In this document: piece by piece, positions 39,293 to 48,685 of the stretch
Layout of the letters: each line of letters starts with the position of its first letter
Numbering within the stretch: the stretch's first letter is position 1
From: Planctomycetaceae bacterium
GTDB lineage: Bacteria > Planctomycetota > Planctomycetia > Planctomycetales > Planctomycetaceae
Length of the DNA: 56,930 bases
Reading direction: 5' to 3'
NCBI GenBank assembly: GCA_020426505.1
Contig: JAGQPX010000109.1
Coordinates: 1-56,930, forward strand
Notes under the pieces: generated by a model
What the model was told of the DNA's origin: nothing
The model's input: the letters and a program-made list of their open reading frames with translations, nothing else
Databases searched by the model: none
Made by a program: the position numbers and the translations under genes

Positions 39293-42200
39293 TTAGAACG
39301 AGAACGGCAGGCCCGGTGTGCCGGGCTCGAGGATATCCCAGCCCCACGGCAACTCGAAGATACTCGCGTTACCGACACTTGGGAACACACCGAATGCCTC
39401 GAAGAGCGAGTCAATCAGGTCAGGATCGCCCGTGAGGAACGGCTGATCGAAGATGAAGATCTGCGGCAGCGTGACTCCTCCGAGTCCCTGGTCAGTGTAC
39501 ATGTTGACATCACGCACACCGTTGCCGTTCAGGTCTTCAGCCGGATCGAGAATTCCGTCGTTGTTGACGTCGATTTCCTGTCCACCAATCACGCGGAATG
39601 TGCTGTTGCCCATGCCGGGATACTTGAAAATACCATTCTCATTCGCGACCGTGAACGGCGGGAACGGTTCCAGTCCATCGCCGGTGATGTACCGTGAGGC
39701 GAATCGAGTCGCGTTCCGCTGACGGTTGTCGAAGGCGAATGGTCCTGAACCGGGGTCCATTGCGTTAAACAATCGTGACTTGAACGTGCCTTCTGCGTTG
39801 TCGTAATAGGCTCCCGCATCCGGGTTGCCGTTGTTCCCGGGAGACGTACCGATCGTTGCCTCGATATTGTTGGCTTCAATCGAGTTGAAGCGGTTGTTGC
39901 TAAAGATCAAATCGAGACGAGCCAGCGGGTCAGCCTGGAAGTTGTTGACTGTGAACATACCGGCATTCGTGAGCATGCCCATCATGTCGAATGTCGGCGA
40001 GGTCCAAGTTCCCCCGGTCGTCGACGGATTGACAGTCGAAGCGAACGAATGAAACAAGATGTCATCACCGGCGTTACCGTCGAAGATGTTACCGGTGACG
40101 GACGCTGACACGCCGGAACCCGTGACCGCAGCGGCATCCAGGTAGCCGTCCATATCCAGATCATTGTCAAGAATACCGTCGCCCGAGACATCTTCAGGAT
40201 TCATGCCGCTGGTGGCAAAGTAGTTGGCCGGAATGGCAAAGCCCATCAGGACATCTTCGTTCGGATCACCGATTGGCGCGACGTAGCCACCGAAGACTGG
40301 TGTGCCACCGCTCGTTCCAACACGCAGAACCAAGCCGGTTCCCGGGAAGTCGATCACACCCAGACCGTTGCCGATGATATTGTTGTCATGGATGTCGAGT
40401 CGCAGTCGCACAATGTCGTCGATATCCGCAATGCCACCAGTCGCCATCAGCGATTCACCGTTTGCGAGGTCGATCCCGCCGGCTCCGATCACGCGATCAG
40501 AGAGTGAAATCTGGTTCTGCACACTATCCACGGTCTGAACGATGTACACACCTTCCTCGAAGTTCCCTTTGATGTGGTTGGCAATGATCGAAACGTCAGC
40601 CGAATCGAAGCTTCCATCGAGAACCTGAGGAACGCCATCAGGGTCTTCGTTGTCCCGGTCGAAGTTGTCGGCGTCACCAGTTCGTTGCAGGATGTCGATA
40701 CCTCGCGAAGCGTTCTCGGTGATTTCGTTGAGAGCGATCGTGAGCCGCGTGCCGATGGCCAATCCACCTGCACCACCCGAACCGGCTGTGTCAGCCGAGT
40801 CGAGCCCCGGTTCGCTGAGGAACTCGATGCCGTCACCGTTGTTGAGTGAGATGAAGTTGCTGTAGATCAGCACATCCCGGAAGGCGTCACGATTCGGGTT
40901 GAAGTCGTCGTTTGGCGTCGGGCGTCCATCACGTCCGGTGAAGTCGAAGTTGATCCCCTCGTTCACCTCCGTGCCGTCGATGTTGATACCGGCATGTAGC
41001 GGCACCGGCAGCGGATTCATCATAAAGTTCGTGGTGTCGAGGGTACCGTTATCCGTGATGAAGTTGTTGGCGATCGTCAGCGATCCACCGCCGGTGATAT
41101 CAATACCGTCACCGCCGTTGCCAACGATATCGTTCCCGTTATCAGCGAGCGTGCCGATCGGGTTCAACATTGTGTCACCGATCACGAGTCCGTAGGTCTG
41201 CACGCGACCAAGGATGGGCATACCCGCGGGATTAGGCGGAGCCACGGTAAAGACTCCCTCGCCGAACGTCATCCGTAGACGCGACTCGGTGACAAGGTTT
41301 CCGACGATACTGGAGATGTCGATACCGTCGTCGAAGTTGTTGTTGAACTGGTTATCCGTCCAGAGCCCAACGAAGCTGCGAGAGTCCTTCGCATCCTGGA
41401 CGAACTCGCGGACTTCAACACCGTTGCCGACATCCGGGCTTCCGTCGACTTCGCCGAACCCGTTGTTGTTGATGAAGTTGCCGTTGAGTCGTGCTGCCAA
41501 ATCAGCATCCGCCCGAACACTGAACTCGATGCCGTCACGATTGTTATTCGTGATGGTGGTGCCATCGATGATCACCGAGTCCGGCAGCATGTTGGCCAGG
41601 TTGAGGAAGTTGGCACCACCGACATCGATCGTGATACCGTTTTCGGTGTTGTTGTTGACGACGCTGTCAAGGATTTGCAGATTGTTGAACTGACCACGTT
41701 CTCTGCGGATGATCTTGATACCGCTGGCGATCGTCGGATCGATAATGCCGTCGCCGTCCTGATCGATACGGACGCCGTTGTTCGAGAAGACGCTGCCGTC
41801 GATCTCAAAATTGTTCAGAGCCGCGGCGATCATGGTCGGGTCGTTGCCGGCATCGTTGTTACCGTTGATCTCGATCAACAGGCCGTCGCTCTCGTTGCCG
41901 GTCAGCGTGCTGTTGTTCAGAGAACCGGTCAGCTGTGCCGTGTCGGTCAAGACGTAGTGAATGCCTTCACCCTGGAAGCGTCCATCCGGTGTTTGACCGA
42001 GCAGTGCGTTAACATCACCCGGTGCACCTGTGTCTCGAATGTCGAAGGAGTCGTTGAAGACGCCATTCTCGATCTCGACGGAGTTGGTCGTGCTTCCCGA
42101 GAAAGTGAGCGCGATGTGAGCCTCACCGTTATCAACGAACGTGTTTGCGTCAGCCGGGACAATCGTGCCCACCTTCAGGGTCAAGCCGCCTGTGCCTGAG

Positions 42201-45200
42201 ACACTGCCTCCGATCCCAGGTCCGGAGCCGCCGCCTTGTGCTACTCCATTCGACAATGCCGGAATGACCGTACTAAAAATTGTGTCATTGAAGATGGTCC
42301 CGGTGGCTTCAACAACGCCAGTCACCACTGGACGCCTCCCGATGAACTGGTTTCGAGTCAGTGTCGCAATCGTGCGAACATCGCTTGTGTCAATCCGTAT
42401 TCCTTCGATGCCTTGTGACGGATCAAGCGTCGCGTTTGCAATCACACTGTTTACGTTTTCAGCAGCGTCGCGCCGAACGTCAAGATCCAAGTCCTCGTTT
42501 GCTGGATTCACATCAATAATTCCACCAGTATCAGCGAATGATTGCAGAATACCGTCGACACCAGGACCACCTCCGAAACCGCCGGATGTGTCAAGGTCGG
42601 GCTCGGCGACATCGGTATTCCCGTCGTTGTCGATGTCTTCACCCAATCTCTGAAAACGGTTGAGAGTGACAGACCCGAGATCGATCAGGGCTGTTGAGGA
42701 CCCCGGCACATCATTTTGGCCACCAATGAACAGTCCGGCCTGCTGGTTGAGAGAGAAGTCGTTGCTGATTGTTTGACCGTCAGCGATTCCCTGTGACGCG
42801 CCGAGCAGGATGTCGCCTGAACCCACGAACGGCGTGATGATGGTGCCGCCGTTATCAGCAATGACTTCCAGTCCATGACGTCCGTTCAGACGGAAGGCGT
42901 TACCGGCGATACCGTCCAGCAGAATCGTGCCTCCATCCGCATGAATGATGGCACCGCTTCCAATGTTGTTCTCAGACGTCACGCCTCGCAGGCTGGTCAT
43001 CAGGGTGCCGCCGACGGTTCCGATAAACAGACCCGCGCCGCCGTTACCGGTGAGCGGCGACGTCGAACCAAGTAGCGGGTCGCCGATGTCCACGACGAGC
43101 ATTCCGCCGATTCCACCGGTCAGTTCAATACCGTTGTCATCGTTTCCGTTGTATGTGTTGCCGGTCAGCGTGTCGGCAACTGTCAGCGTTCCGCCGTTTG
43201 TTGTCTGCAAGTCAAGACCGTCATCGCCGTTGCCGTCGAAGACCGAGTTGACGATCTGATCGAACATGATCACGCCACTGTTGGCCTCAGCGAAGAAGCC
43301 GTCGAGTGCGTTGCCGCTGAACTCGTTCATTTCAAACGAGTCGATGAGTGAATTACTGACGATGATCGTGCCGTCGTTGAGCGTCTGGAAGACGCCACCA
43401 GCTCCAGCTCCACCAGTGGCCGTATTGTTATTGAATGTGTTGATGTCGATGCGACCTCCGTCTGCCAGCAACCGGAATCCGGCTGCATCAAATCCGTTTT
43501 GGTCCCGGAGATCAGTGCTGCCGGTCGCAGTATTCCTCAGAAAATCAAGCATGATCCGCGAGTTGTCGAGCGCCTGCAGGCTGATGCCGGTTCCGTTCCC
43601 GGTGAGGATGTTGTCGGCAACCCCTAGAACCCCGTCACCAGCAGCGTCGTTTGCGAGAATGAGCGACGAACCGTTCGCGACCACCTCAATTCCAAAGCCA
43701 GAATCAAGGTTGCCGTCCATGTCAAGATCCTCAGCAACATCCAGGACACCGTCGAAGTCGAGGTCTTCACCCGGATCAAGTTGTCCGTTCATGTTGGTGT
43801 CTTCTGAGGGATCAAGGATTCCGTTCTGATTCGCATCTTCGCCCTGGAAGTTGCTGATCGTATTGTTTCGAATCGACAGGGCCAGTGTGCCTGCCTGATG
43901 ATCAATCGAGACACCCTTGGCCGAGCCGAGGCCGATGCCGGCGATCATGTTGTCGCGAATGATGCCCAGGTCGGAGCCGACGCCTCCGGCTGTGTTGCTG
44001 ATGATGCGAATGCCTTCGGTGACATTCGTCATGTTGACATTGTTGATGCTGAAGCCGTCGATGTTGGTGCCGACGATACCGGGACCGGTGCCCGTGCCGT
44101 CGATGTTGAAGCCGGCAACCTGATTCGCGCTGGCGAGCGTCACGACCGGCATGCCCATCGCCTGCTCGTTCGTGAGTGTCGGAACGAACAGTCCGTCGGT
44201 CGAACCGGGCAGGCTGATGTCACCGAAGCCGATGCTCGCAAGACTGTGAACGATCCCTTCGCCGAGCAGTTGCTGGTTGTCATACAGAGCGATCGTCGTA
44301 TCGAGGTTGAGCGACGTGTTATCATCACGGCGGCGAACATAAATGATCGAGTAGCTGGACTTGAGTGCGTCAGACTCTTCCGTAAAGTCGAGAAGCGATT
44401 TGAACGGATCGTCCTCCGTTCCTGAGCCACCGAAAGCCAACAACGGATCGTCGGTGACGTTCGGGTCGATGATGGCCAGTCGCAGTGCCTGAGCGCCTCC
44501 GGCTCCGCCGCCCATCATGGCCATGACGGGCATTGATGCGCGACGCGTCACAATGTCGGTTGCGACACGGTAGTAACGGCGATCAGAGGAGAGCAGACTG
44601 TCGCGAACCTTGTTTCGTTTGAAGTACCGGGACGCCGGTGCATTCGGGATCGTGAACTCGAAGTTCACCGAGGCGTTGGTGTCGAAGGCACGATCGTTCG
44701 AGACGATCGCGTTCACCCACAGATCCTCGGTGAGCTGGGCTTCAATGCGGGCCTTGGCACCCGTGGCATCCGGAGCATCCGTTCCGAACAGCCAGTAGGC
44801 CCCCGCACCCCACTCGAACCCGTAACGCCCCAGCAGAGGCATGGGCGTCGAAACTTCAAAGTCGGCCTGGTTGTAGGCAACTTCTGTGAACTGGTTGAAA
44901 TCCTGGAGGACCATGCCCGTCGCGGTGTCGAGGCGTGCATTGCCGATGGGAGTCGAGCCCACGATGTTCGTCTTTTCGTTGACCACGAAGTTGGCGTTTG
45001 CACGGAACGTCAGGTTGCGACCAATGGAGGCAAAGCTGCCGCCGATCTGGTGGTAGTCGTCCTCATGACCTGTGTCGTAGTCGTACCACGTCGAGAAGGA
45101 GAACACGCGATCGAGATCGTGTGCGTAGGCTCGGTGACCGAAACCAACGTTCGCTGCTCCGCGGCCTTCATCGGTGATCACGAGCCGTGGGTTGAAGAAC

Positions 45201-45697
45201 CACAACGCCGAGTCGGATTCTGTGTAGTACGGCATGAAGCCGGACAGGCTAGTGAAGCCATGGTTGACGCCGTAGATGTCGCCACCGCGATACCCGAAGC
45301 TGAACAGGATGTCCCGCGGATCATCGCTGACCGCGTACCCGACTTCCCCTGCCGGACCGAAATCGCCGTACCCCGAGGGGCCGACGACGGTCTCCGCCGG
45401 GTAGGTGCCGTAGTCGATGCCGGATGGCTCGATCGTCGGAGGACAATACTCGCCGCTGGACGGATAGGATTCGACGTATCCGTCAACGGGAATCACACCC
45501 TGACCGGCCTCTGCCGTCAACGCAGGTGAACCGCCCAGCCGGACAGCCCCTTCCGTGTTCACATTCCCCGGGGATTGGCCTCGCCGAGCCGTTGGGCCAA
45601 GGACCACCACGCCATCGTCGGTCTGGGCAATCAGTGAGCCCCCCAAACTTGTGCAGATGGCAACTGCGGCGAGAGTGAACTTCCAGGTTTTTTTCAT
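39293..45697 (-). CDS. Giant inverse-autotransporter-like adhesin with beta-helix passenger
   Basis: The 2134-residue surface protein has a signal peptide (ends SLIAQ, about residue 25), a Gly/Pro-rich linker, then an N-terminal outer-membrane barrel like that of intimin/invasin inverse autotransporters (about 115-370, with ILFSFGYRGGDIYGVNHGF and FSFSTWYDYDTGHEDDYHQIGGSF). The rest is a long passenger of right-handed parallel beta-helix repeats rich in Asn/Gly/Asp (NNTISNF, NGDGIEFLSEPG-like turns). Clusters of D-x-N-x-D-G loops (about 617-670 and near the C-terminus) should bind calcium. There is no C-terminal barrel, LPXTG or PEP-CTERM. ATG has GGAG 6 bases upstream. Predicted attachment or cell-surface role; ligand unknown. 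Confidence 0.85.
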   Translation of the reverse strand: MKKTWKFTLAAVAICTSLGGSLIAQTDDGVVVLGPTARRGQSPGNVNTEGAVRLGGSPALTAEAGQGVIPVDGYVESYPSSGEYCPPTIEPSGIDYGTYPAETVVGPSGYGDFGPAGEVGYAVSDDPRDILFSFGYRGGDIYGVNHGFTSLSGFMPYYTESDSALWFFNPRLVITDEGRGAANVGFGHRAYAHDLDRVFSFSTWYDYDTGHEDDYHQIGGSFASIGRNLTFRANANFVVNEKTNIVGSTPIGNARLDTATGMVLQDFNQFTEVAYNQADFEVSTPMPLLGRYGFEWGAGAYWLFGTDAPDATGAKARIEAQLTEDLWVNAIVSNDRAFDTNASVNFEFTIPNAPASRYFKRNKVRDSLLSSDRRYYRVATDIVTRRASMPVMAMMGGGAGGAQALRLAIIDPNVTDDPLLAFGGSGTEDDPFKSLLDFTEESDALKSSYSIIYVRRRDDNTSLNLDTTIALYDNQQLLGEGIVHSLASIGFGDISLPGSTDGLFVPTLTNEQAMGMPVVTLASANQVAGFNIDGTGTGPGIVGTNIDGFSINNVNMTNVTEGIRIISNTAGGVGSDLGIIRDNMIAGIGLGSAKGVSIDHQAGTLALSIRNNTISNFQGEDANQNGILDPSEDTNMNGQLDPGEDLDFDGVLDVAEDLDMDGNLDSGFGIEVVANGSSLILANDAAGDGVLGVADNILTGNGTGISLQALDNSRIMLDFLRNTATGSTDLRDQNGFDAAGFRLLADGGRIDINTFNNNTATGGAGAGGVFQTLNDGTIIVSNSLIDSFEMNEFSGNALDGFFAEANSGVIMFDQIVNSVFDGNGDDGLDLQTTNGGTLTVADTLTGNTYNGNDDNGIELTGGIGGMLVVDIGDPLLGSTSPLTGNGGAGLFIGTVGGTLMTSLRGVTSENNIGSGAIIHADGGTILLDGIAGNAFRLNGRHGLEVIADNGGTIITPFVGSGDILLGASQGIADGQTISNDFSLNQQAGLFIGGQNDVPGSSTALIDLGSVTLNRFQRLGEDIDNDGNTDVAEPDLDTSGGFGGGPGVDGILQSFADTGGIIDVNPANEDLDLDVRRDAAENVNSVIANATLDPSQGIEGIRIDTSDVRTIATLTRNQFIGRRPVVTGVVEATGTIFNDTIFSTVIPALSNGVAQGGGSGPGIGGSVSGTGGLTLKVGTIVPADANTFVDNGEAHIALTFSGSTTNSVEIENGVFNDSFDIRDTGAPGDVNALLGQTPDGRFQGEGIHYVLTDTAQLTGSLNNSTLTGNESDGLLIEINGNNDAGNDPTMIAAALNNFEIDGSVFSNNGVRIDQDGDGIIDPTIASGIKIIRRERGQFNNLQILDSVVNNNTENGITIDVGGANFLNLANMLPDSVIIDGTTITNNNRDGIEFSVRADADLAARLNGNFINNNGFGEVDGSPDVGNGVEVREFVQDAKDSRSFVGLWTDNQFNNNFDDGIDISSIVGNLVTESRLRMTFGEGVFTVAPPNPAGMPILGRVQTYGLVIGDTMLNPIGTLADNGNDIVGNGGDGIDITGGGSLTIANNFITDNGTLDTTNFMMNPLPVPLHAGINIDGTEVNEGINFDFTGRDGRPTPNDDFNPNRDAFRDVLIYSNFISLNNGDGIEFLSEPGLDSADTAGSGGAGGLAIGTRLTIALNEITENASRGIDILQRTGDADNFDRDNEDPDGVPQVLDGSFDSADVSIIANHIKGNFEEGVYIVQTVDSVQNQISLSDRVIGAGGIDLANGESLMATGGIADIDDIVRLRLDIHDNNIIGNGLGVIDFPGTGLVLRVGTSGGTPVFGGYVAPIGDPNEDVLMGFAIPANYFATSGMNPEDVSGDGILDNDLDMDGYLDAAAVTGSGVSASVTGNIFDGNAGDDILFHSFASTVNPSTTGGTWTSPTFDMMGMLTNAGMFTVNNFQADPLARLDLIFSNNRFNSIEANNIEATIGTSPGNNGNPDAGAYYDNAEGTFKSRLFNAMDPGSGPFAFDNRQRNATRFASRYITGDGLEPFPPFTVANENGIFKYPGMGNSTFRVIGGQEIDVNNDGILDPAEDLNGNGVRDVNMYTDQGLGGVTLPQIFIFDQPFLTGDPDLIDSLFEAFGVFPSVGNASIFELPWGWDILEPGTPGLPFSF

Positions 45698-46084
45698 GGG
45701 TTGCTCCAGCGTCGTGCTGATATGCGTCCTGTCAGGAGAATGAAGGCATGCTCCCGACGGAGCCGCAGCGCAATGACCGCGTCCTGCCCTGTGATGTCAA
45801 TCTGTACGGATTCTGCCGATAGTGGCAGTTATCCTGATATTTCGGTTTGCGCAGGCGTTGGAGTTGAATCGAATTGGAACTTGGGAAGAATTTGACGATT
45901 CAACCGGTTGTGCCGATTCTGCCACCAAACGACGCAAACGCCGATTCCATCACAACAACGACCGAACAGATCAGGGATTCACACCCGAATCACGCTTGCG
46001 GCTTAGCGCGCAGATCATGCGAACAGTTGTTCGCGACAGGACACCCACGCCGAGGAACGACCGGCAACTCTCGCCGAAGCGTTC
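45698..46084. other. Gap upstream of the adhesin gene, with a LexA-like palindrome
   Basis: This 387 bp stretch lies between the leuA-like stop and the adhesin start, both minus strand. A TTGACA on minus (45795-45800 as TGTCAA) lacks a good -10. GCGAACAGTTGTTCGC (46019-46034) fits the CGAAC-N4-GTTCG pattern of Gram-positive LexA boxes but lies over 300 bp from the adhesin start. No gene is seen. Confidence 0.45.
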
Positions 46085-47326
46085 TCAACCCTCGCGCGTG
46101 GTCACATCGCTCACAATCGCACGCAGACGTTCATCGTTCACGTACGTCCCCTTGGGTTGCGATTTGATCGCCTCCAACACGGCGGTCACATGGGACTCGT
46201 CGAGTTGGAGCCCCAACTCGGTCAGGCGATGCTCGACAGCACGACGTCCACTGTGTCGTCCGAGCACCAGTTCGATCCGGTCAGCACCGACATGCTCCGG
46301 CCGAAACGGCAGGTACGTGTCCGGGTTTTTGAGCAGCCCATCCTGATGAATGCCCGCCTCGGTCGCGAAGACCGTCTGTCCTGCGACCGGCTTGTTGATC
46401 GGCAGAGGAACTCCCGTCAGTTCAGAGACCATCCGGCAGATCGGCACAAGCTGCGTGAGGTCGATTCTTTCCGCCGGTCCGTAGAGTTCGGGGTGAAGGG
46501 ACATCGCGACCGCGACCTCCTCCAGTGAGGTGTTGCCCGCCCGCTCGCCGATGCCGTTCACGGTGCACTGCACGACATTCGCCCCCTCCAGAATCCCCTC
46601 CAGCGTGTTCGCGACAGCACACCCGAGATCATTGTGGAAGTGCACCGCGAACAGGGCTTTGTCGATGTTGGGGACGTTGTCGTGGATGTACCGCAGCGTG
46701 TCTCGCACCTTGTCCGGGGTCATCACGCCAACGGTGTCCGGGAACCCGATCGTCGAAACCCCCGCGTCGATCACCTCACGATAGACCTCACATAAAAAGT
46801 CCAACTCCGTGCGACTTGCGTCTTCGGGCGAACAGGCCACGATCTCGAACCTCTCCGTCGCATAGCAGACCGCATCGACAATCAACTTGAGCACCGCCGC
46901 CTTATCCTTTTGCAGCTTGTCCTTGCGATGCAGCGGGCTGGTGCCGCAGAACAGGCTCACGCCCCGCTTGTGTCGCACACGCTCCTGCAAGGCATCCTCA
47001 GCTGCGTCGATGTCTGCCGGAAGTGTTCGACACAGGGCCGTGACCACCGGCCGCTTGACGACCTTCGCCATCTTCCGGATCGCCTCGCAATCTGCCTCTG
47101 ACGACGCAGGAAAGCCCGCATCGAGCGAATGCACGCCCAACTCATCAAGGGCCATCGCGATGCGAACCTTGTCATCCGGCTCAAGCGTCGCCCCCGGCAT
47201 CTGCTCGCCATCACGCAACGTCGTGTCGCTGAACAGAACGGAACCACGACGCCTGTGATGCCGAATGATCTCCCGCTTCACACGAGTCTTGACACGTCCC
47301 TGCAGTCGGCTGAACAGGTTTCTCAT
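46085..47326 (-). CDS. 2-isopropylmalate/homocitrate synthase family enzyme without regulatory domain
   Basis: The 413-residue DRE-TIM enzyme has DTTLRDGEQ at the N-terminal side of its barrel (T35-Q42), metal-site [23 protein letters not shown] and GRHSGR. It condenses acetyl-CoA with a 2-keto acid in leucine-type or related synthesis. It lacks the roughly 130-residue C-terminal allosteric domain of classical LeuA, so it resembles NifV/homocitrate synthase or short LeuA-like enzymes and may not be leucine-inhibited. ATG 47326 is used; the in-frame start at 47362 lies in a palindromic repeat and encodes an artefact-like [11 protein letters not shown]. Only nine bases separate the repeat from the ATG and no ribosome-binding site is visible. 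Confidence 0.85.
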   Translation of the reverse strand: MRNLFSRLQGRVKTRVKREIIRHHRRRGSVLFSDTTLRDGEQMPGATLEPDDKVRIAMALDELGVHSLDAGFPASSEADCEAIRKMAKVVKRPVVTALCRTLPADIDAAEDALQERVRHKRGVSLFCGTSPLHRKDKLQKDKAAVLKLIVDAVCYATERFEIVACSPEDASRTELDFLCEVYREVIDAGVSTIGFPDTVGVMTPDKVRDTLRYIHDNVPNIDKALFAVHFHNDLGCAVANTLEGILEGANVVQCTVNGIGERAGNTSLEEVAVAMSLHPELYGPAERIDLTQLVPICRMVSELTGVPLPINKPVAGQTVFATEAGIHQDGLLKNPDTYLPFRPEHVGADRIELVLGRHSGRRAVEHRLTELGLQLDESHVTAVLEAIKSQPKGTYVNDERLRAIVSDVTTREG

Positions 47327-47335
47327 GCGAAAACT

Positions 47336-47427
47336 GTAGCTGGACTCGCCAGAGTTCAGCAAGAATCGCTACCAACGCTCAGTGACACCAACGTGTCCCT
47401 CATCTGAACTCTGGCGAGTCCAGCTAC
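47336..47427. repeat. Palindromic repeat, GTAGCTG family, copy B
   Basis: A 92 bp element has 24-base arms (47336-47359 and 47404-47427) that are perfect complements, beginning GTAGCTGGACTCGCCAG and ending CGAGTCCAGCTAC. It fills the leader of the leuA-like gene directly before the start codon and just after a minus-strand terminator. Copy A is at 37167-37239; its loop sequence is unrelated. Confidence 0.88.
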
Positions 47428-47464
47428 AAAAAAAGCCGCGGTCTCGCGTGAGCAAGACCGCGGC
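47428..47464 (-). terminator. Strong terminator in the leader of the leuA-like gene
   Basis: On the minus strand GCCGCGGTCT (47464-47455) pairs with AGACCGCGGC (47444-47435), loop 10 bases, followed by seven Ts (47434-47428). It points toward the leuA-like gene about 100 bases downstream, so it could either attenuate it or end a separate small RNA. Confidence 0.82.
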
Positions 47465-47751
47465 ATCAAAGGCAAACCTTTCGGCGATTGCGACGGTGGA
47501 GTCGCTGCGAGAATGGCGACAGTCGGGTCATGCCAGGCATGCACCACTGATGACTGCGGCCAACGCAAAAAGTAGGTCCCCCGACGGAATGGTACGCGAA
47601 AGGTCTGTTGGCAGGGTTGTAGGCGACCGCCCGAAACGAGTCCAGCCCATTTGAGACTTTCGTTCGCTGCATCTGGTCGACACAATGAGGCGACCAAAAC
47701 CACCTTGACTTCGACTTTCGATTTCGATCTTCCATCGCTCAGGGACAACTC
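47465..47751 (-). other. Gene-free leader or small-RNA candidate upstream of the terminator
   Basis: About 290 bp between the terminator and the divergent TIM-barrel gene. On minus, a frame ending RRNRRKVCL stops two bases before the terminator stem; it has several Arg codons but no Leu run and no ribosome-binding site. A hairpin TGGTCG/CGACCA lies further upstream. I recognise no known riboswitch, T-box, 6S, SRP or tmRNA signature. Confidence 0.4.
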
Positions 47752-48675
47752 ATGACTCATTCTTCGACAATCGACCGCCGCACCTTCCTCCAGACTGCCG
47801 CCCTCACGACGGGCGCTCTCGCGCTGAGACCGACGTCGGTCCTGTGTGCAGCCGACGACGCTGACCCGTACGGCGGCTTCAAGATGAGCATCCAGAGTTA
47901 CTCGCTGCGGGCCTTCGATGTCGACACGGCTCTCGCTCATTCACAAAAGCTCGGTCTTAAGTACTGGGAAGCATTCAGCGGTCACATCCCGATGAGCACG
48001 GTCCCCGCCCACATCAAAGAACAGCGGGCCAAGCTCGACGACGCCGGCATCACGCTCCTCGCCTACGGCGTGCTCTCGTTCGACGACAATGAGACCAAAG
48101 CTCGTGAGATCTTCGACTTCGCACAGGCAATGGGACTCGTCTCGATCAGTGCAAATCCGAAAAAAGAGGACGCCGTCTTCGATCTGCTGGGCAGGATGGT
48201 CGAAGAGTACGGCATCCCCATCGCCATCCACAATCACGGACCGAACGCAACCTACGACAAGATCGACGATGTCGTCACATGGACCAAAGACCGCCATCCC
48301 CTCATCGGCGCCTGCGTCGACACGGGCCACTACCTCCGCAGCGACGAAGACCCCGTCGAAGCGATTGAGCGTCTGCAAGGCCGCGTATTCGGTGTGCATC
48401 TCAAGGACGTCAAAACGATCCGCGACGAAGCCGAGCAGGCCCGCCTGAAGAAGGAACTCCCCAAGAACGCCTTCGACCGTCTCCAGAAAGAAGGCAAACT
48501 GATGACGATTCTCGGCGAAGGCGAACTGGACGTCCCCGGCTGCCTCAAAGCCCTCCGCGCCCAAAACTACGACCGCTCCCTCTCCCTCGAATACGAAGAG
48601 AACGAACAAAACCCGCTGTCGGACATCGAGGTGTGCCTGAAGACGGTACGAGAGGCGGTGAAGACTTTGGGATAA
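47752..48675 (+). CDS. Exported xylose isomerase-like TIM-barrel protein
   Basis: The 307-residue sugar phosphate isomerase/epimerase-like protein has a TAT-type N-terminus (DRRTFLQTAALTTGALAL) followed by the AP-endonuclease-2-like barrel: MSIQSYSLRAF, IPIAIHNHGPNATYD, GACVDTGHYLRSDEDP, FGVHLKDVK and SLSLEYEENEQNP near the end. Metal ligands Glu, Asp, His and Glu are in place in these blocks. Planctomycetes carry many exported members, thought to interconvert sugars or act on oxidised glycosides. No operon partner. Confidence 0.9.
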   Translation: MTHSSTIDRRTFLQTAALTTGALALRPTSVLCAADDADPYGGFKMSIQSYSLRAFDVDTALAHSQKLGLKYWEAFSGHIPMSTVPAHIKEQRAKLDDAGITLLAYGVLSFDDNETKAREIFDFAQAMGLVSISANPKKEDAVFDLLGRMVEEYGIPIAIHNHGPNATYDKIDDVVTWTKDRHPLIGACVDTGHYLRSDEDPVEAIERLQGRVFGVHLKDVKTIRDEAEQARLKKELPKNAFDRLQKEGKLMTILGEGELDVPGCLKALRAQNYDRSLSLEYEENEQNPLSDIEVCLKTVREAVKTLG

Positions 48676-48685
48676 TACATCCACT

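Noticed and set aside
47429..47751. T-box or leucine leader-peptide attenuator
   Set aside because: No T-box consensus and no run of Leu codons before the terminator; only an unspecific attenuator or small RNA remains possible.
47428..47751. 6S RNA, SRP RNA, RNase P RNA or tmRNA
   Set aside because: None of their conserved core sequences could be found by eye.
47356..47940. 194-codon minus-strand frame upstream of the leuA-like gene
   Set aside because: It is antisense to the TIM-barrel gene for a third of its length and runs through a terminator and a palindrome.
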